From NCBI GenBank assembly GCA_902806095.1, contig CADCVF010000014.1, positions 1 to 47,773 of the forward strand: 47,773 nt of DNA, written 5' to 3'. Of this stretch, positions 1 through 7,402 are shown one piece after another. The DNA comes from an uncultured Rubrobacteraceae bacterium (lineage in GTDB: Bacteria; Actinomycetota; Rubrobacteria; Rubrobacterales; Rubrobacteraceae). Position numbers and translations under genes: made by a program. The notes beneath the pieces were generated by a model. It had not been told where the DNA came from and did not search any database. It was given only the letters and a program-made list of their open reading frames with translations. Numbering within the stretch: position 1 is the first letter of the stretch; the number at the start of each line of letters is the position of its first letter.

Positions 1-242
1 TTACCCGCCGCGTAGGCGAGGAGCTCGATCCTGAGGAGGTGGCCGAGAGAGTCCTCCGGGGCGTGACGGAGGGCAGGGTCAGGACCGTGGACGGTAACGA
101 CATAGAGGTGGCTGCTGACTCGATCTGCGTCCACAGCGACACCCCAGGGGCCGCGAGGCTGGCCGAGACCATAGTGCGCAAGCTCGGGGATAACGGCGTT
201 GAGGTAAGGCCCGTCGGACGGGCGGAGCAGAGGGTTCCCTAG
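1..242 (+). CDS. pxpA: 5-oxoprolinase subunit A (LamB/YcsF family), C-terminal part only
   Basis: This is the last 79 or so codons of a gene that begins left of the window; the frame is open from base 3. The end contains the family signature around ICVHSDTPGA followed by an alternating helix typical of the LamB/YcsF TIM-like fold. In this family the protein works with PxpB and PxpC in ATP-dependent opening of 5-oxoproline to glutamate. A GTG at 39 lies inside the domain and is not a real start. A small biotin-carrier gene follows 17 bases later, a combination often seen in pxp/allophanate-type clusters. PxpB/PxpC are not in the window. Identification is from the C-terminal motif only. Confidence 0.75.
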   Translation, partial: TRRVGEELDPEEVAERVLRGVTEGRVRTVDGNDIEVAADSICVHSDTPGAARLAETIVRKLGDNGVEVRPVGRAEQRVP

Positions 243-259
243 CACGAGGAGAGTTCGAA

Positions 260-496
260 TTGGCGAAGACCGTGAAAGCCCAGATGCCAGGTACCTTCTA
301 CCGCCGCCCCGATCCGGAGAGCGACACTTACGTCGAGGAGGGTGAGAAGGTCTCGGCCGGAGATACCGTCGGCCTGATCGAGGTCATGAAATCGTTCCAC
401 GAGGTCAAGGCCGAGGAAGAGGGCACCATCGCCAGGTTTCTCGTGGAGAACGAGGAGGCCGTGGACGCGGGCCAGGATCTCCTAGAGATGGAATAG
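260..496 (+). CDS. Small biotin/lipoyl carrier protein (BCCP-like)
   Basis: A 78-residue protein consisting only of a biotinyl domain. The biotin attachment site is EVMKSFHEV, with the modified lysine at about residue 44, in a beta-hairpin flanked by GDTVGLI and EGTIARFLV. Full AccB proteins are about 150 residues, with a Pro/Ala-rich N-terminal extension that is missing here. The start is TTG at 260, supported by GAGGAGAG about 6 bases upstream. It lies 17 bp after pxpA and is probably co-transcribed with it. In related clusters such a carrier pairs with an AccC-like biotin carboxylase, but no carboxylase is in the window, so the acceptor substrate is unknown. Confidence 0.8.
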   Translation: MAKTVKAQMPGTFYRRPDPESDTYVEEGEKVSAGDTVGLIEVMKSFHEVKAEEEGTIARFLVENEEAVDAGQDLLEME

Positions 497-614
497 GATG
501 CCGGCACACCTCCGTAACCGCCCGTACGCACAAGATCAGGGGAGACTTCGCGGTGCACAATAGAAATGGCTGCTACTGGTTAAAGGACTCCGACTCGAAG
601 GAGGAGGTTGCGCC

Positions 615-3179
615 ATGACGGAAATGGCCCGACGATACATGGGGAACAGCGTACCACGCAAAGAGGACCCGACGCTCCTGACGGGACACAGCAACTTCAC
701 CGACGACATCCGACTGCCGGGAATGCTGCACATGGTCTTTCTGCGAAGCCCCCACGCCCACGCCAGGATCTCCTCAATCGACGTCTCGGCCGCCAGAGAG
801 CAGCCCGGCGTCGTGGCCGTCTATACCAGCGAGGACCTGGCCGACGTGTTGGAGGGTAGCGCGTTGGATGCCGACAGCGCTCCCGGCTACGCTGTCGAGA
901 TCGACAAACCGGCCGGAAGCGAGGCCGATGTCACCCCAACTGGTAGCGAAGAGTCCGCCGATGTGTCCGAGCCTCCGCCGAGGACCTTCTGCGGCTGGCC
1001 GGTCACGGAGAACATCAAGATCCCGCACCACTCGCCGCTGGCCCACGACGAGGTGAACTTCGCCGGGGAGCCCGTGGCCGTCGTCCTGGCGACCGACCGC
1101 TACAAGGCCCAAGACGCCCTCGAGTTCATCGAGGTCGAATACGAGCCCATGAACCCGGTGACGGATATCGAGGATGCGCTCGAAGACGGAGCTCCCCTGG
1201 TGCACGAAGAATTCGGGACCAACGAGTGCTACGTCTGGCCGCTCGCGACGGGAGACATAGACGAGGCCTTCGAGAAGGCGGATGTGGTGGTCAGTGGACG
1301 CTACATCCAACAGCGCCTCATCCCCAGCGCCATCGAGACACGGGCCGTCATCGCACAGCCCGAGCCGCTGGATAGCTTTACCGTGTATACCTCGACGCAG
1401 GTTCCCCACTTCGTCAAGGATGTGCTCTCCTTGATGTGCGGGGTGCCCGATACCAAGCTACGGGTCGTGGCGCCGGACGTCGGAGGGGGTTTCGGGTCCA
1501 AGCTGAACGTGTACTCCGAAGAGGTGCTGGCGCTGGAGGTGGCGCGCAAGCTCGGGGCACCGGTGAAGTGGGTGGAGGACCGCTCCGAGAACCACCTGGC
1601 GACGACCCACGGCAGGGGACAGGTCCAGTACATCGAGCTCGCCGCGACGAGCGAGGGCAAGATCCTCGGGATGAAGGTCAAGCTCCTGGCCGATATGGGC
1701 GCCTACCTGCAGCTCCTAACGCCCGGCGTCGCCATCTTCGGCTCCTTCACCTACCCTGGCCTCTACGCCTTCGACGCTTACTCCTTCGAGTGCACCGGGG
1801 TCTTTACCAACCTCACGCCGACCGACGCCTACCGCGGTGCCGGGCGCTCCGAGGCGGCTTACGCCCACGAGCGCATCATGGACGCCCTCGCCCGTGAGCT
1901 CGATATGGACCCGGCGGAACTGCGCCTGAAGAACTTGATTCCGCCCTTCGACGAACCCACCACGAACCCGGCGGGCGTCCAGTATGACTCCGGCAACTAC
2001 GAGTCTTGCATGAGGAAGGCCCTGGAGCTGGCGGACTACGAGGAGGTCCGCGCCGAGCAACGTCGCCGCCGCGAGACTGCTGACGTTAATCAGATCGGCA
2101 TCGGCATCGGTAATTTTACCGAGAGCGGTGGTCTCTCACCCTCGAAGGTCTCGGCGGCGGTCCGCCTGCAGAGCGGCGGTTGGGAGGCCGCCACCGTGCG
2201 TATGTTCGCCTCGGGCAAGGTAGAGGTCGTCACGGGTACCAGCCCACACGGCCAGGGCCACGAAACCAGCTGGTCCCAGATAGCAGCCGACGCCCTGGGC
2301 GTCGATGTGGACCACGTGGAGGTCCTGCACGGCGACACGGCGATAGCCCCCTACGGCCGCGACACCTACGGCTCCCGCAGCCTCCCTGTCGGGGGCGTCG
2401 CGGTGCACCTCGCCTGCGACAAGGTGGTGGAGAAGGGCAAGAAGATAGCTGCGCACATGCTGGAGGCGGCGGAGGAGGATATCGAGTTCGAGGGCGGACG
2501 CTTCTCCGTGGCCGGTTCCCCTGACCAGAACGTCACGATACAGGACGTCGCCGCGGCGGCTTACCTGGCTGACAACCTCCCCGAGGGGATGGAACCGTTG
2601 CTCAACGAGGACTACGTCTTCGATCCGCCCAACTTCACCTGGCCTTACGGGACCCACATCTGCGTGGTGGAGGTGGACACCGAGACGGGGATGGTGACCA
2701 TCCCCAAGTACGTGGCGGTGGACGACTGCGGGCCGGTGGTCAACCCGGCTATCGTGGACGGCCAGCTGCACGGCGGCATCGCACAGGGTATAGCGCAGGC
2801 CCTCTACGAGGAGGCCGTCTATGACGACGAAGGCAACCTGGTGACAGGCACGATGGTTGACTACCTCGTCCCCGGCGCCCCCGAGATACCGAACATGATA
2901 CTCGACCGGACAGAGACTCCATCCCCTACCAACCCGATGGGCGTGAAGGGCATAGGGGAGTCGGGCGCCATAGCCGCCCAACCGGCCGTCATAAACGCGG
3001 TCATAGACGCGCTTTCGCACGAGGGCGTCACCCACGTAGACATGCCGGCTTCTCCGATGCGGGTGTGGCAGACCTTGCAAGAAGCCCGAGGCCAGAGATC
3101 CGGCACACGCGACGCCGACCTCTCAGGACGCCCTTCGCTGTCGAGTAGGGCGGAGCAAGACGACGTCGATAGTGTCTAG
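615..3179 (+). CDS. Xanthine dehydrogenase/CO dehydrogenase-type molybdopterin-binding large subunit (form II CoxL-like)
   Basis: 854 residues with the aldehyde-oxidase/xanthine-dehydrogenase fold. It starts RRYMGNSVPRKEDP, and further in has APDVGGGFGSK and the active-site loop AYRGAGR at residues 405-411. True CO dehydrogenases (form I) carry AYxCSFR here; AYRGAGR is the form II signature, whose substrate is usually not CO. The late VKGIGESG motif contains the glutamate that acts as base in this family. Family proteins are about 770-800 residues; the excess is an acidic Ser/Pro-rich insert around residues 80-128 and a polar tail of about 30 residues. The start ATG at 615 has GGAGGAGG upstream. 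The FAD (CoxM) and iron-sulfur (CoxS) subunits are not adjacent, so this is an orphan large subunit within the window. Confidence 0.88.
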   Translation: MTEMARRYMGNSVPRKEDPTLLTGHSNFTDDIRLPGMLHMVFLRSPHAHARISSIDVSAAREQPGVVAVYTSEDLADVLEGSALDADSAPGYAVEIDKPAGSEADVTPTGSEESADVSEPPPRTFCGWPVTENIKIPHHSPLAHDEVNFAGEPVAVVLATDRYKAQDALEFIEVEYEPMNPVTDIEDALEDGAPLVHEEFGTNECYVWPLATGDIDEAFEKADVVVSGRYIQQRLIPSAIETRAVIAQPEPLDSFTVYTSTQVPHFVKDVLSLMCGVPDTKLRVVAPDVGGGFGSKLNVYSEEVLALEVARKLGAPVKWVEDRSENHLATTHGRGQVQYIELAATSEGKILGMKVKLLADMGAYLQLLTPGVAIFGSFTYPGLYAFDAYSFECTGVFTNLTPTDAYRGAGRSEAAYAHERIMDALARELDMDPAELRLKNLIPPFDEPTTNPAGVQYDSGNYESCMRKALELADYEEVRAEQRRRRETADVNQIGIGIGNFTESGGLSPSKVSAAVRLQSGGWEAATVRMFASGKVEVVTGTSPHGQGHETSWSQIAADALGVDVDHVEVLHGDTAIAPYGRDTYGSRSLPVGGVAVHLACDKVVEKGKKIAAHMLEAAEEDIEFEGGRFSVAGSPDQNVTIQDVAAAAYLADNLPEGMEPLLNEDYVFDPPNFTWPYGTHICVVEVDTETGMVTIPKYVAVDDCGPVVNPAIVDGQLHGGIAQGIAQALYEEAVYDDEGNLVTGTMVDYLVPGAPEIPNMILDRTETPSPTNPMGVKGIGESGAIAAQPAVINAVIDALSHEGVTHVDMPASPMRVWQTLQEARGQRSGTRDADLSGRPSLSSRAEQDDVDSV

Positions 3180-3235
3180 CCTAGGGACGGACCACCGTTC
3201 GTCCCCGGTCTCCGGCGCCGCAGGTACCAGCAAGT

Positions 3236-3260
3236 GTTTCATTCCCGAAGCTCCGGGTAA
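3236..3260 (+). promoter_or_regulatory. SigB-type promoter of csbD
   Basis: GTTTCA (3236-3241) and GGGTAA (3255-3260) are separated by 13 bp, close to the general-stress sigma factor consensus GTTTaa-N12-15-GGGTAt known from Gram-positives. The site lies 37 bp before the csbD start, and csbD is a SigB-regulon gene in Bacillus, so position, sequence and target agree. Sequence match is seen; sigma factor identity is inferred. Confidence 0.6.
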
Positions 3261-3297
3261 GTAAAGTAACGTACATTCCCGGGCAGAGGAGGAACAG

Positions 3298-3477
3298 GTG
3301 GGTAGAAGCGGCAGGCAGGACAAAGACGAAGGCGCCATGGATAAGGCAAAGGGCCGGATGAAGGAAGCGGCCGGTTCTCTAACCGGTGACAAAGAAACGA
3401 AACGCGAAGGCCGCTCGGACCAGCGCCGCGGAAACATAAAGGATAAGAAGGGCAACCTGAAGGACCTTCTGAAGTAG
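3298..3477 (+). CDS. CsbD-family stress protein
   Basis: A 59-residue, highly charged Lys/Asp/Gly-rich protein. The CsbD signature is MDKAKGRMKEAAGSLTGD, followed by a repeated KDKKGNLKD segment near the C-terminus. CsbD proteins are small four-helix cytoplasmic proteins induced by general stress; their molecular role is not established. I chose GTG at 3298 because AGAGGAGG ends about 5 bases before it. An internal ATG at 3337 would give 46 residues and has no ribosome binding site. The gene stands alone between a SigB-like promoter and a strong hairpin, so it is likely monocistronic. Confidence 0.85.
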   Translation: MGRSGRQDKDEGAMDKAKGRMKEAAGSLTGDKETKREGRSDQRRGNIKDKKGNLKDLLK

Positions 3478-3511
3478 CTACAAGGCTTCAGTTGAGAAAA
3501 GCAGAATGACA

Positions 3512-3551
3512 GGCGAGAGGGCCGGGGAGATATCTCCCTGGCCCTCTCTGT
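3512..3551 (+). terminator. Long hairpin downstream of csbD
   Basis: GAGAGGGCCGGGGAGAT (3515-3531) is followed directly by its inverted copy with one G.T pair (3532-3548), and GGACAG/CTGTCC extends it outward. It starts about 35 bp after the csbD stop. No U-run follows, so it may act as a rho-independent-like terminator or an mRNA stabiliser. Confidence 0.55.
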
Positions 3552-3908
3552 CCGCAGCCGCTCCGCAGTCCTGTTGATCCGCTTTGTAGTATCCACTCTC
3601 GGCCTCCCGATAATGGACATCACATACGTGCCGCATACAAATATCAAGCTGGTCAATGGTGACATGGATCGCGGGCGAAACTCGGTTGTCACCATGGATT
3701 AGATTCTGGCCTTTACACCCGGAGTCGCAAACTTTAATATAAGCGTCCGGCAGAGTCATCCAGGCGCAGCGGGCGTCGTGACGTGTTGTGAGAGGGCTTT
3801 CACAGGAGGCTTGTAACGAAGATTCGGTCCGATCGTTACCGCCTTGTTATCTTTGGTCTGTATGCTAACTGAGCGCGGCGTCTGGTGGAGACAGCGAGAG
3901 GTGATGAG
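3552..3908. other. Intergenic region without a recognisable gene
   Basis: About 350 bp between csbD and the sortase gene. The open frames crossing it on the minus strand have no family features and poor composition. I see only a weak inverted repeat near 3785-3805 (TTGTGA..TCACAG) and a possible extended -10 (TGTATGCT near 3858-3865) for the sortase gene. Confidence 0.4.
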
Positions 3909-4628
3909 ATGCGTTCGAGAAATCTGGTGCTGATACTGGCGGCCCTAGCGTTGGTCGTGGCGCTGAGCGCTTGCTCCTCCTCAGGCCAATCCTCCGGTGC
4001 GGGGCAGAAGGATCAGGCAGAGAAACAGACTTCCGGGGAGCAGGCACAGAAGCAGAAACCTGCAGAGAAGACACCCAAGGACAGGCAGAAACCTCCCAAG
4101 AAGATGTCGAAGGAGGCAAAGAGCAAGCAGGTCGCGCCGAAGAAGGGTGTTGAGCAAGGGCCTCGTAAGGTAAGGAATGCGCTCGAGCCCCCCAAGGACA
4201 AGACCCTCAAGCTCACGGTTCCTGGGATGAAGCAGATCGAGGACGACACCATACCGACCGGGACAGGCACCAACGAGGCGCTGTTCCGGGATCACGCCGC
4301 TGTCCATCTTAGGGACACGGGTTTCCCGTGGCAGAGGACTGCCAACGTCTACATCGCGGGACACCGCATCGGGTTTCCTGGGACAGATAGCAACCTGGCC
4401 TTCTACGATCTCGAGGACTTGAAGAAGGGTGACAAGGTTTACCTCGAGGACGCGGAAGGCAGAGAGTACACTTACCAGGTCTTCAGGAAGCTTGTCGTCG
4501 AGCCCACGAACCTCTCCGTACTTATGCCGATCAAGGGCAAGAACATCGTCAGCCTTCAGACTTGCACGCTGCCTGACTACACAAACCGTGTCATCTACAG
4601 GGCCGTGCTCAAGGACGTCAAGTCGTAA
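3909..4628 (+). CDS. Sortase-family transpeptidase with lipoprotein signal
   Basis: 239 residues. Residues 1-22 form a lipoprotein signal: MRSR, a hydrophobic stretch, then the lipobox LSAC with Cys22. Residues 23-95 are a Lys/Gln/Glu/Pro-rich linker. The sortase domain (about 105-239) carries the three catalytic elements: His in IAGHRIG, Cys in SLQTCT (variant TLxTC), and Arg in NRVIYRAV. The overall look is of the class E/F sortases of high-GC Gram-positives. Sortases normally use an uncleaved TM anchor; here anchoring would be by lipidation, outside the membrane. ATG 3909 is preferred over the in-frame GTG 3885 because AGAGGTGA precedes it and the lipobox then sits at the usual distance. 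No LPxTG-type substrate or pilin gene is nearby. Confidence 0.85.
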   Translation: MRSRNLVLILAALALVVALSACSSSGQSSGAGQKDQAEKQTSGEQAQKQKPAEKTPKDRQKPPKKMSKEAKSKQVAPKKGVEQGPRKVRNALEPPKDKTLKLTVPGMKQIEDDTIPTGTGTNEALFRDHAAVHLRDTGFPWQRTANVYIAGHRIGFPGTDSNLAFYDLEDLKKGDKVYLEDAEGREYTYQVFRKLVVEPTNLSVLMPIKGKNIVSLQTCTLPDYTNRVIYRAVLKDVKS

Positions 4629-4796
4629 TCCATGGAGAACCGCGGCTACGGAGCGATGAACCTACAATAAGAGCCGTAACGCCTGCGTACGATCTGCGGA
4701 GGACGGTAACGTTCAGAAGAGGTACGGTAGCGCCTGTGCGCTATCGGGGTTAGGTCGTATCCGAGCGGGGCATTGGGAACGGATGAAGGAGGAGTG

Positions 4797-5672
4797 ATGA
4801 CGGCGCTCTCGAAGGATGGCGGTCCGGCCTTCGGGGCCCACGCTTTTATCTGGGCGGGTGAATGGACGCGCGAGGGCGCCGAGCGTGTTATCTCGGGCGC
4901 CGCAGAGGTTGGCCTGGATTTTGTAGAGATACCGCTCCTCGACCCCACCTCGATAGACGTCGAGCATACCCGCTCCCTGTTGGATCGCTACGGTCTCGGT
5001 TGTTCGTGCTCACTCGGCCTTCCCCTGGAGCTCCATCTGCCCTCTAACCCAGAAGGCGCACGACGCTTCCTCGAAGGGGCACTGGAGGCGACGGCAGCCC
5101 TTGGCTCGCCGGTGCTCACGGGTTGTCTGTACACGCACGTGGGCACGCTGACAGGCAAGCCCCCCGAGCCTGCGGAGCTCGGGATCGTGGCCCGCACCCT
5201 CAAGCAAGTGGCCCGTCGCGCCGCCGAGTACGGCGTCGAACTTGGTATCGAGGCCATCAATCGCTACGAGACATATCTCGTCAATCTCGCTTCTCAGGCC
5301 GACGAGCTGCTGAATCGCATAGACGAACCCAACGTCTTCGTCCACCTCGACACGTACCACATGAACATTGAGGAGAAGGGCTTCTACGAGCCGATCGTTT
5401 CTTTGGGATCCCGGCTCGGCTACATCCACCTCTCCGAGTCCGACCGCGGCACGCCCGGGACGGCCAACGTCCACTGGGACGAGGTGTTCCGCGGCCTCGA
5501 GGACATCGACTACGGCGGCGATCTCGCGATGGAATCCTTCGCCGCCGTGAACGAGGACCTCATCGGCGCGACGGCGCTATGGCGCGACGTTGTCGGGAAC
5601 CCTGACATCCTCGTCCGGGACGGGATCGCCTTCCTGCGCGCGAAGGGAAAAGAGCATGGTGTGCTCGGATGA
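4797..5672 (+). CDS. Sugar phosphate isomerase/epimerase, D-tagatose/D-psicose 3-epimerase type
   Basis: 291 residues, TIM barrel of the AP-endonuclease 2 superfamily. The four metal/catalytic positions of ketose 3-epimerases are visible: Glu in GIEAINRYETY, Asp in HLDTYHMNIEE, His in YIHLSESDRG and Glu in AMESFA. Such enzymes invert C3 of free ketoses such as tagatose, psicose or ribulose/xylulose in the cytoplasm. The start ATG 4797 directly follows AAGGAGGAGTG; an upstream in-frame TTG at 4773 lacks this. The xylulokinase gene begins 41 bp downstream, so the pair probably converts a rare ketose or ketopentose to a phosphorylated pentose-pathway intermediate. The exact sugar cannot be read from sequence. 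Confidence 0.87.
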   Translation: MTALSKDGGPAFGAHAFIWAGEWTREGAERVISGAAEVGLDFVEIPLLDPTSIDVEHTRSLLDRYGLGCSCSLGLPLELHLPSNPEGARRFLEGALEATAALGSPVLTGCLYTHVGTLTGKPPEPAELGIVARTLKQVARRAAEYGVELGIEAINRYETYLVNLASQADELLNRIDEPNVFVHLDTYHMNIEEKGFYEPIVSLGSRLGYIHLSESDRGTPGTANVHWDEVFRGLEDIDYGGDLAMESFAAVNEDLIGATALWRDVVGNPDILVRDGIAFLRAKGKEHGVLG

Positions 5673-5713
5673 AGGAGAACCGTCTGTCCCCAGGACGGGT
5701 GTAAGACTCCCCG

Positions 5714-7165
5714 ATGCTCCTCGGCCTCGACCTCGGGACGAGTTCCGTCAAAGCGCTGCTACTGGACGAGAGCGGCGACACTCTCGGGGATGGGTCCGCC
5801 TCCTACGCGGTGCGCGCGCCGCGTCCGGGCTGGGCTGAATCTTCCCCGGAAGACTGGTGGGAGGCCGTCCTGGAAGCGACGGCCGCTGCCGTTGGCCGGA
5901 GGGGAGCGGAGGTGAAGGCTCTCGGGCTCTCGGGCCAGATGCACGGCGTTGTCCTCGCAGACGAACTTGGCCTTCCCTTGCGGCCCGCCGTACTCTGGGC
6001 TGACGCCAGATCCAGTGCAGAGCTGGCAGCTTACCGGAGGCTCGACGACGACCTGGGCCGCCGGCTCGCAAACCCGCCGGCCGTGGGCATGGCAGGCCCG
6101 AGCCTCCTGTGGCTGCGTGAGCGGGAGCCCGATACATATGAATCCGCAAGATGGGCGTTGCAGCCGAAGGATTGGCTCCGCATGCGTCTTACGGGGGAGG
6201 CCGCCGCAGAACCATCGGATGCCTCGGCCACCTTGCTCTACGATCTCATCGCCGACGACTGGTCCTACGCGGCGGCCGAGGATCTCGGCCTCCGCACAGA
6301 GCTTCTGCCTTCGCTAGCCCCCTCCGCCGCAGTCGCCGGGACGTTAGAGGGAGAGGCCGCCACCGACCTCGGGTTGAGGGACGGACTGCCCGTTGCGGCC
6401 GGGGCGGCCGACACCGCGGCCGCCATGCTCGGCGCCGGACTCTTGCGGCCAGGTCCCGTGCAGCTCACCGTCGGCACGGGCGGCCAGGTCGTGACGCCGA
6501 AGGAAGGGCCTGACCCCGACCCGCATGGGCGTACCCACCTGTATCGGGCAGCCGTACCAGGACTCTGGTACTCGATGGCGGCGGTCCAGAACGCAGGCCT
6601 CGCCCTCGAGTGGGTCCGCAAAATGCTCGGCGCCTCCTGGAACGATGTCTACGAGGAGGCCTTCGCAGTGCCGCCTGGCTCGGGAGGCGTCACGTTCCTG
6701 CCATACCTGAGCGGAGAGAGGACGCCGCGTTTCGACCCCGGCGCCCGTGGCGCCTGGACCGGCCTCGGCCTCGACCACACGCGCGGCCATCTCTTGCGCG
6801 CCGCCCTCGAAGGCGTCGCATTCGCCCTGCGTGAGGCCCTCGAGGCGCTCGAGGATCAGGGTACCCTGGCCCCCGAACTGCGCCTCGCAGGAGGTGGAAC
6901 CAGAGGAGGCTCGGGCGAACCCTGGCGGCAACTACTCGCCGACGTGCTCGGCCGCCCGTTGTGGCTGTTGCCCGATGAGATATCCTCCGTCGCATCGGCC
7001 CGTGGCGCCGCTTTCCTGGCCGGCCTCGCCTCCGGCGTCTACCCCACAGCCGAAGACACGCTCCCCCTAACCCCAGAACCCGAGAGCCCCATAAGGCCTG
7101 GCGAGACGGCCTACGAGCCCGCCTACGAACGCTACAAACAACTCTACCCGAGGCTCTACGGCTGA
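5714..7165 (+). CDS. xylB: Xylulokinase (FGGY-family carbohydrate kinase)
   Basis: 483 residues, typical of the family. The N-terminal ATPase/phosphate loop is LGLDLGTSSVKALL, the substrate loop is SGQMHGVVL (the xylulose/xylulokinase-like form), and the catalytic Asp lies in the AGAADTAAAMLGAG segment. The C-terminal FGGY half includes YLSGERTPRFDP and the nucleotide-binding LAGGGTRG. It phosphorylates D-xylulose to xylulose 5-phosphate in the cytoplasm. It is the second gene of a two-gene unit with the ketose 3-epimerase. A related ketose such as ribulose cannot be excluded. Confidence 0.88.
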   Translation: MLLGLDLGTSSVKALLLDESGDTLGDGSASYAVRAPRPGWAESSPEDWWEAVLEATAAAVGRRGAEVKALGLSGQMHGVVLADELGLPLRPAVLWADARSSAELAAYRRLDDDLGRRLANPPAVGMAGPSLLWLREREPDTYESARWALQPKDWLRMRLTGEAAAEPSDASATLLYDLIADDWSYAAAEDLGLRTELLPSLAPSAAVAGTLEGEAATDLGLRDGLPVAAGAADTAAAMLGAGLLRPGPVQLTVGTGGQVVTPKEGPDPDPHGRTHLYRAAVPGLWYSMAAVQNAGLALEWVRKMLGASWNDVYEEAFAVPPGSGGVTFLPYLSGERTPRFDPGARGAWTGLGLDHTRGHLLRAALEGVAFALREALEALEDQGTLAPELRLAGGGTRGGSGEPWRQLLADVLGRPLWLLPDEISSVASARGAAFLAGLASGVYPTAEDTLPLTPEPESPIRPGETAYEPAYERYKQLYPRLYG

Positions 7166-7245
7166 GAATCTGAGAGCAGACTGATGTGCAGGAGCCATTT
7201 ACCTACACTGAACCGCGCACTCGACTACGAGAGAGAACAAAGAGC

Positions 7246-7322
7246 CGACAAGCTGAAACGCTGACAAGCGGAGGCGAAGCCGGAGCGTGCTGAAGTGCTG
7301 ACAAGCTGAAGTGCTGAAATGC
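7246..7322 (+). repeat. Short degenerate tandem repeats of GCTGAa/cNNGC type
   Basis: Within the gap between xylB and menF the octamer-like unit (T)GCTGAA/GCTGACAA recurs at least six times: GCTGAAAC GCTGACAAGC, then GCTGAAGTGCTGACAAGCTGAAGT and GCTGAAATGC after a break. No protein frame explains it. It could be a replication-slippage relic or a short intergenic repeat. Confidence 0.5.
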
Positions 7323-7328
7323 TCTCAA

Positions 7329-7358
7329 TTGTGAGTGAAGCCGCTAAACCGCTAGATA
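7329..7358 (+). promoter_or_regulatory. Candidate promoter for menF-menD-menH
   Basis: TTGTGA (7329-7334) and TAGATA (7353-7358) are spaced by 18 bp. They lie 45 bp before the menF start, in the only non-coding gap ahead of the menaquinone genes. Moderate match only. Confidence 0.35.
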
Positions 7359-7402
7359 CTCCTTGCTACACTACACCCTGAGATGACGAGGTGGCATAGA
7401 TC

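Noticed and set aside
2136-3080. Long minus-strand open frame inside the CoxL-like gene (also 774-1409)
   Set aside because: His/Arg/Val-rich antisense shadow of a clear plus-strand gene; no family motif and no ribosome site.
3123-3759. Minus-strand frames of 190 and 93 residues over csbD and the following gap
   Set aside because: Antisense to csbD and its promoter, Ser/Arg/Pro-rich, no recognised domain.
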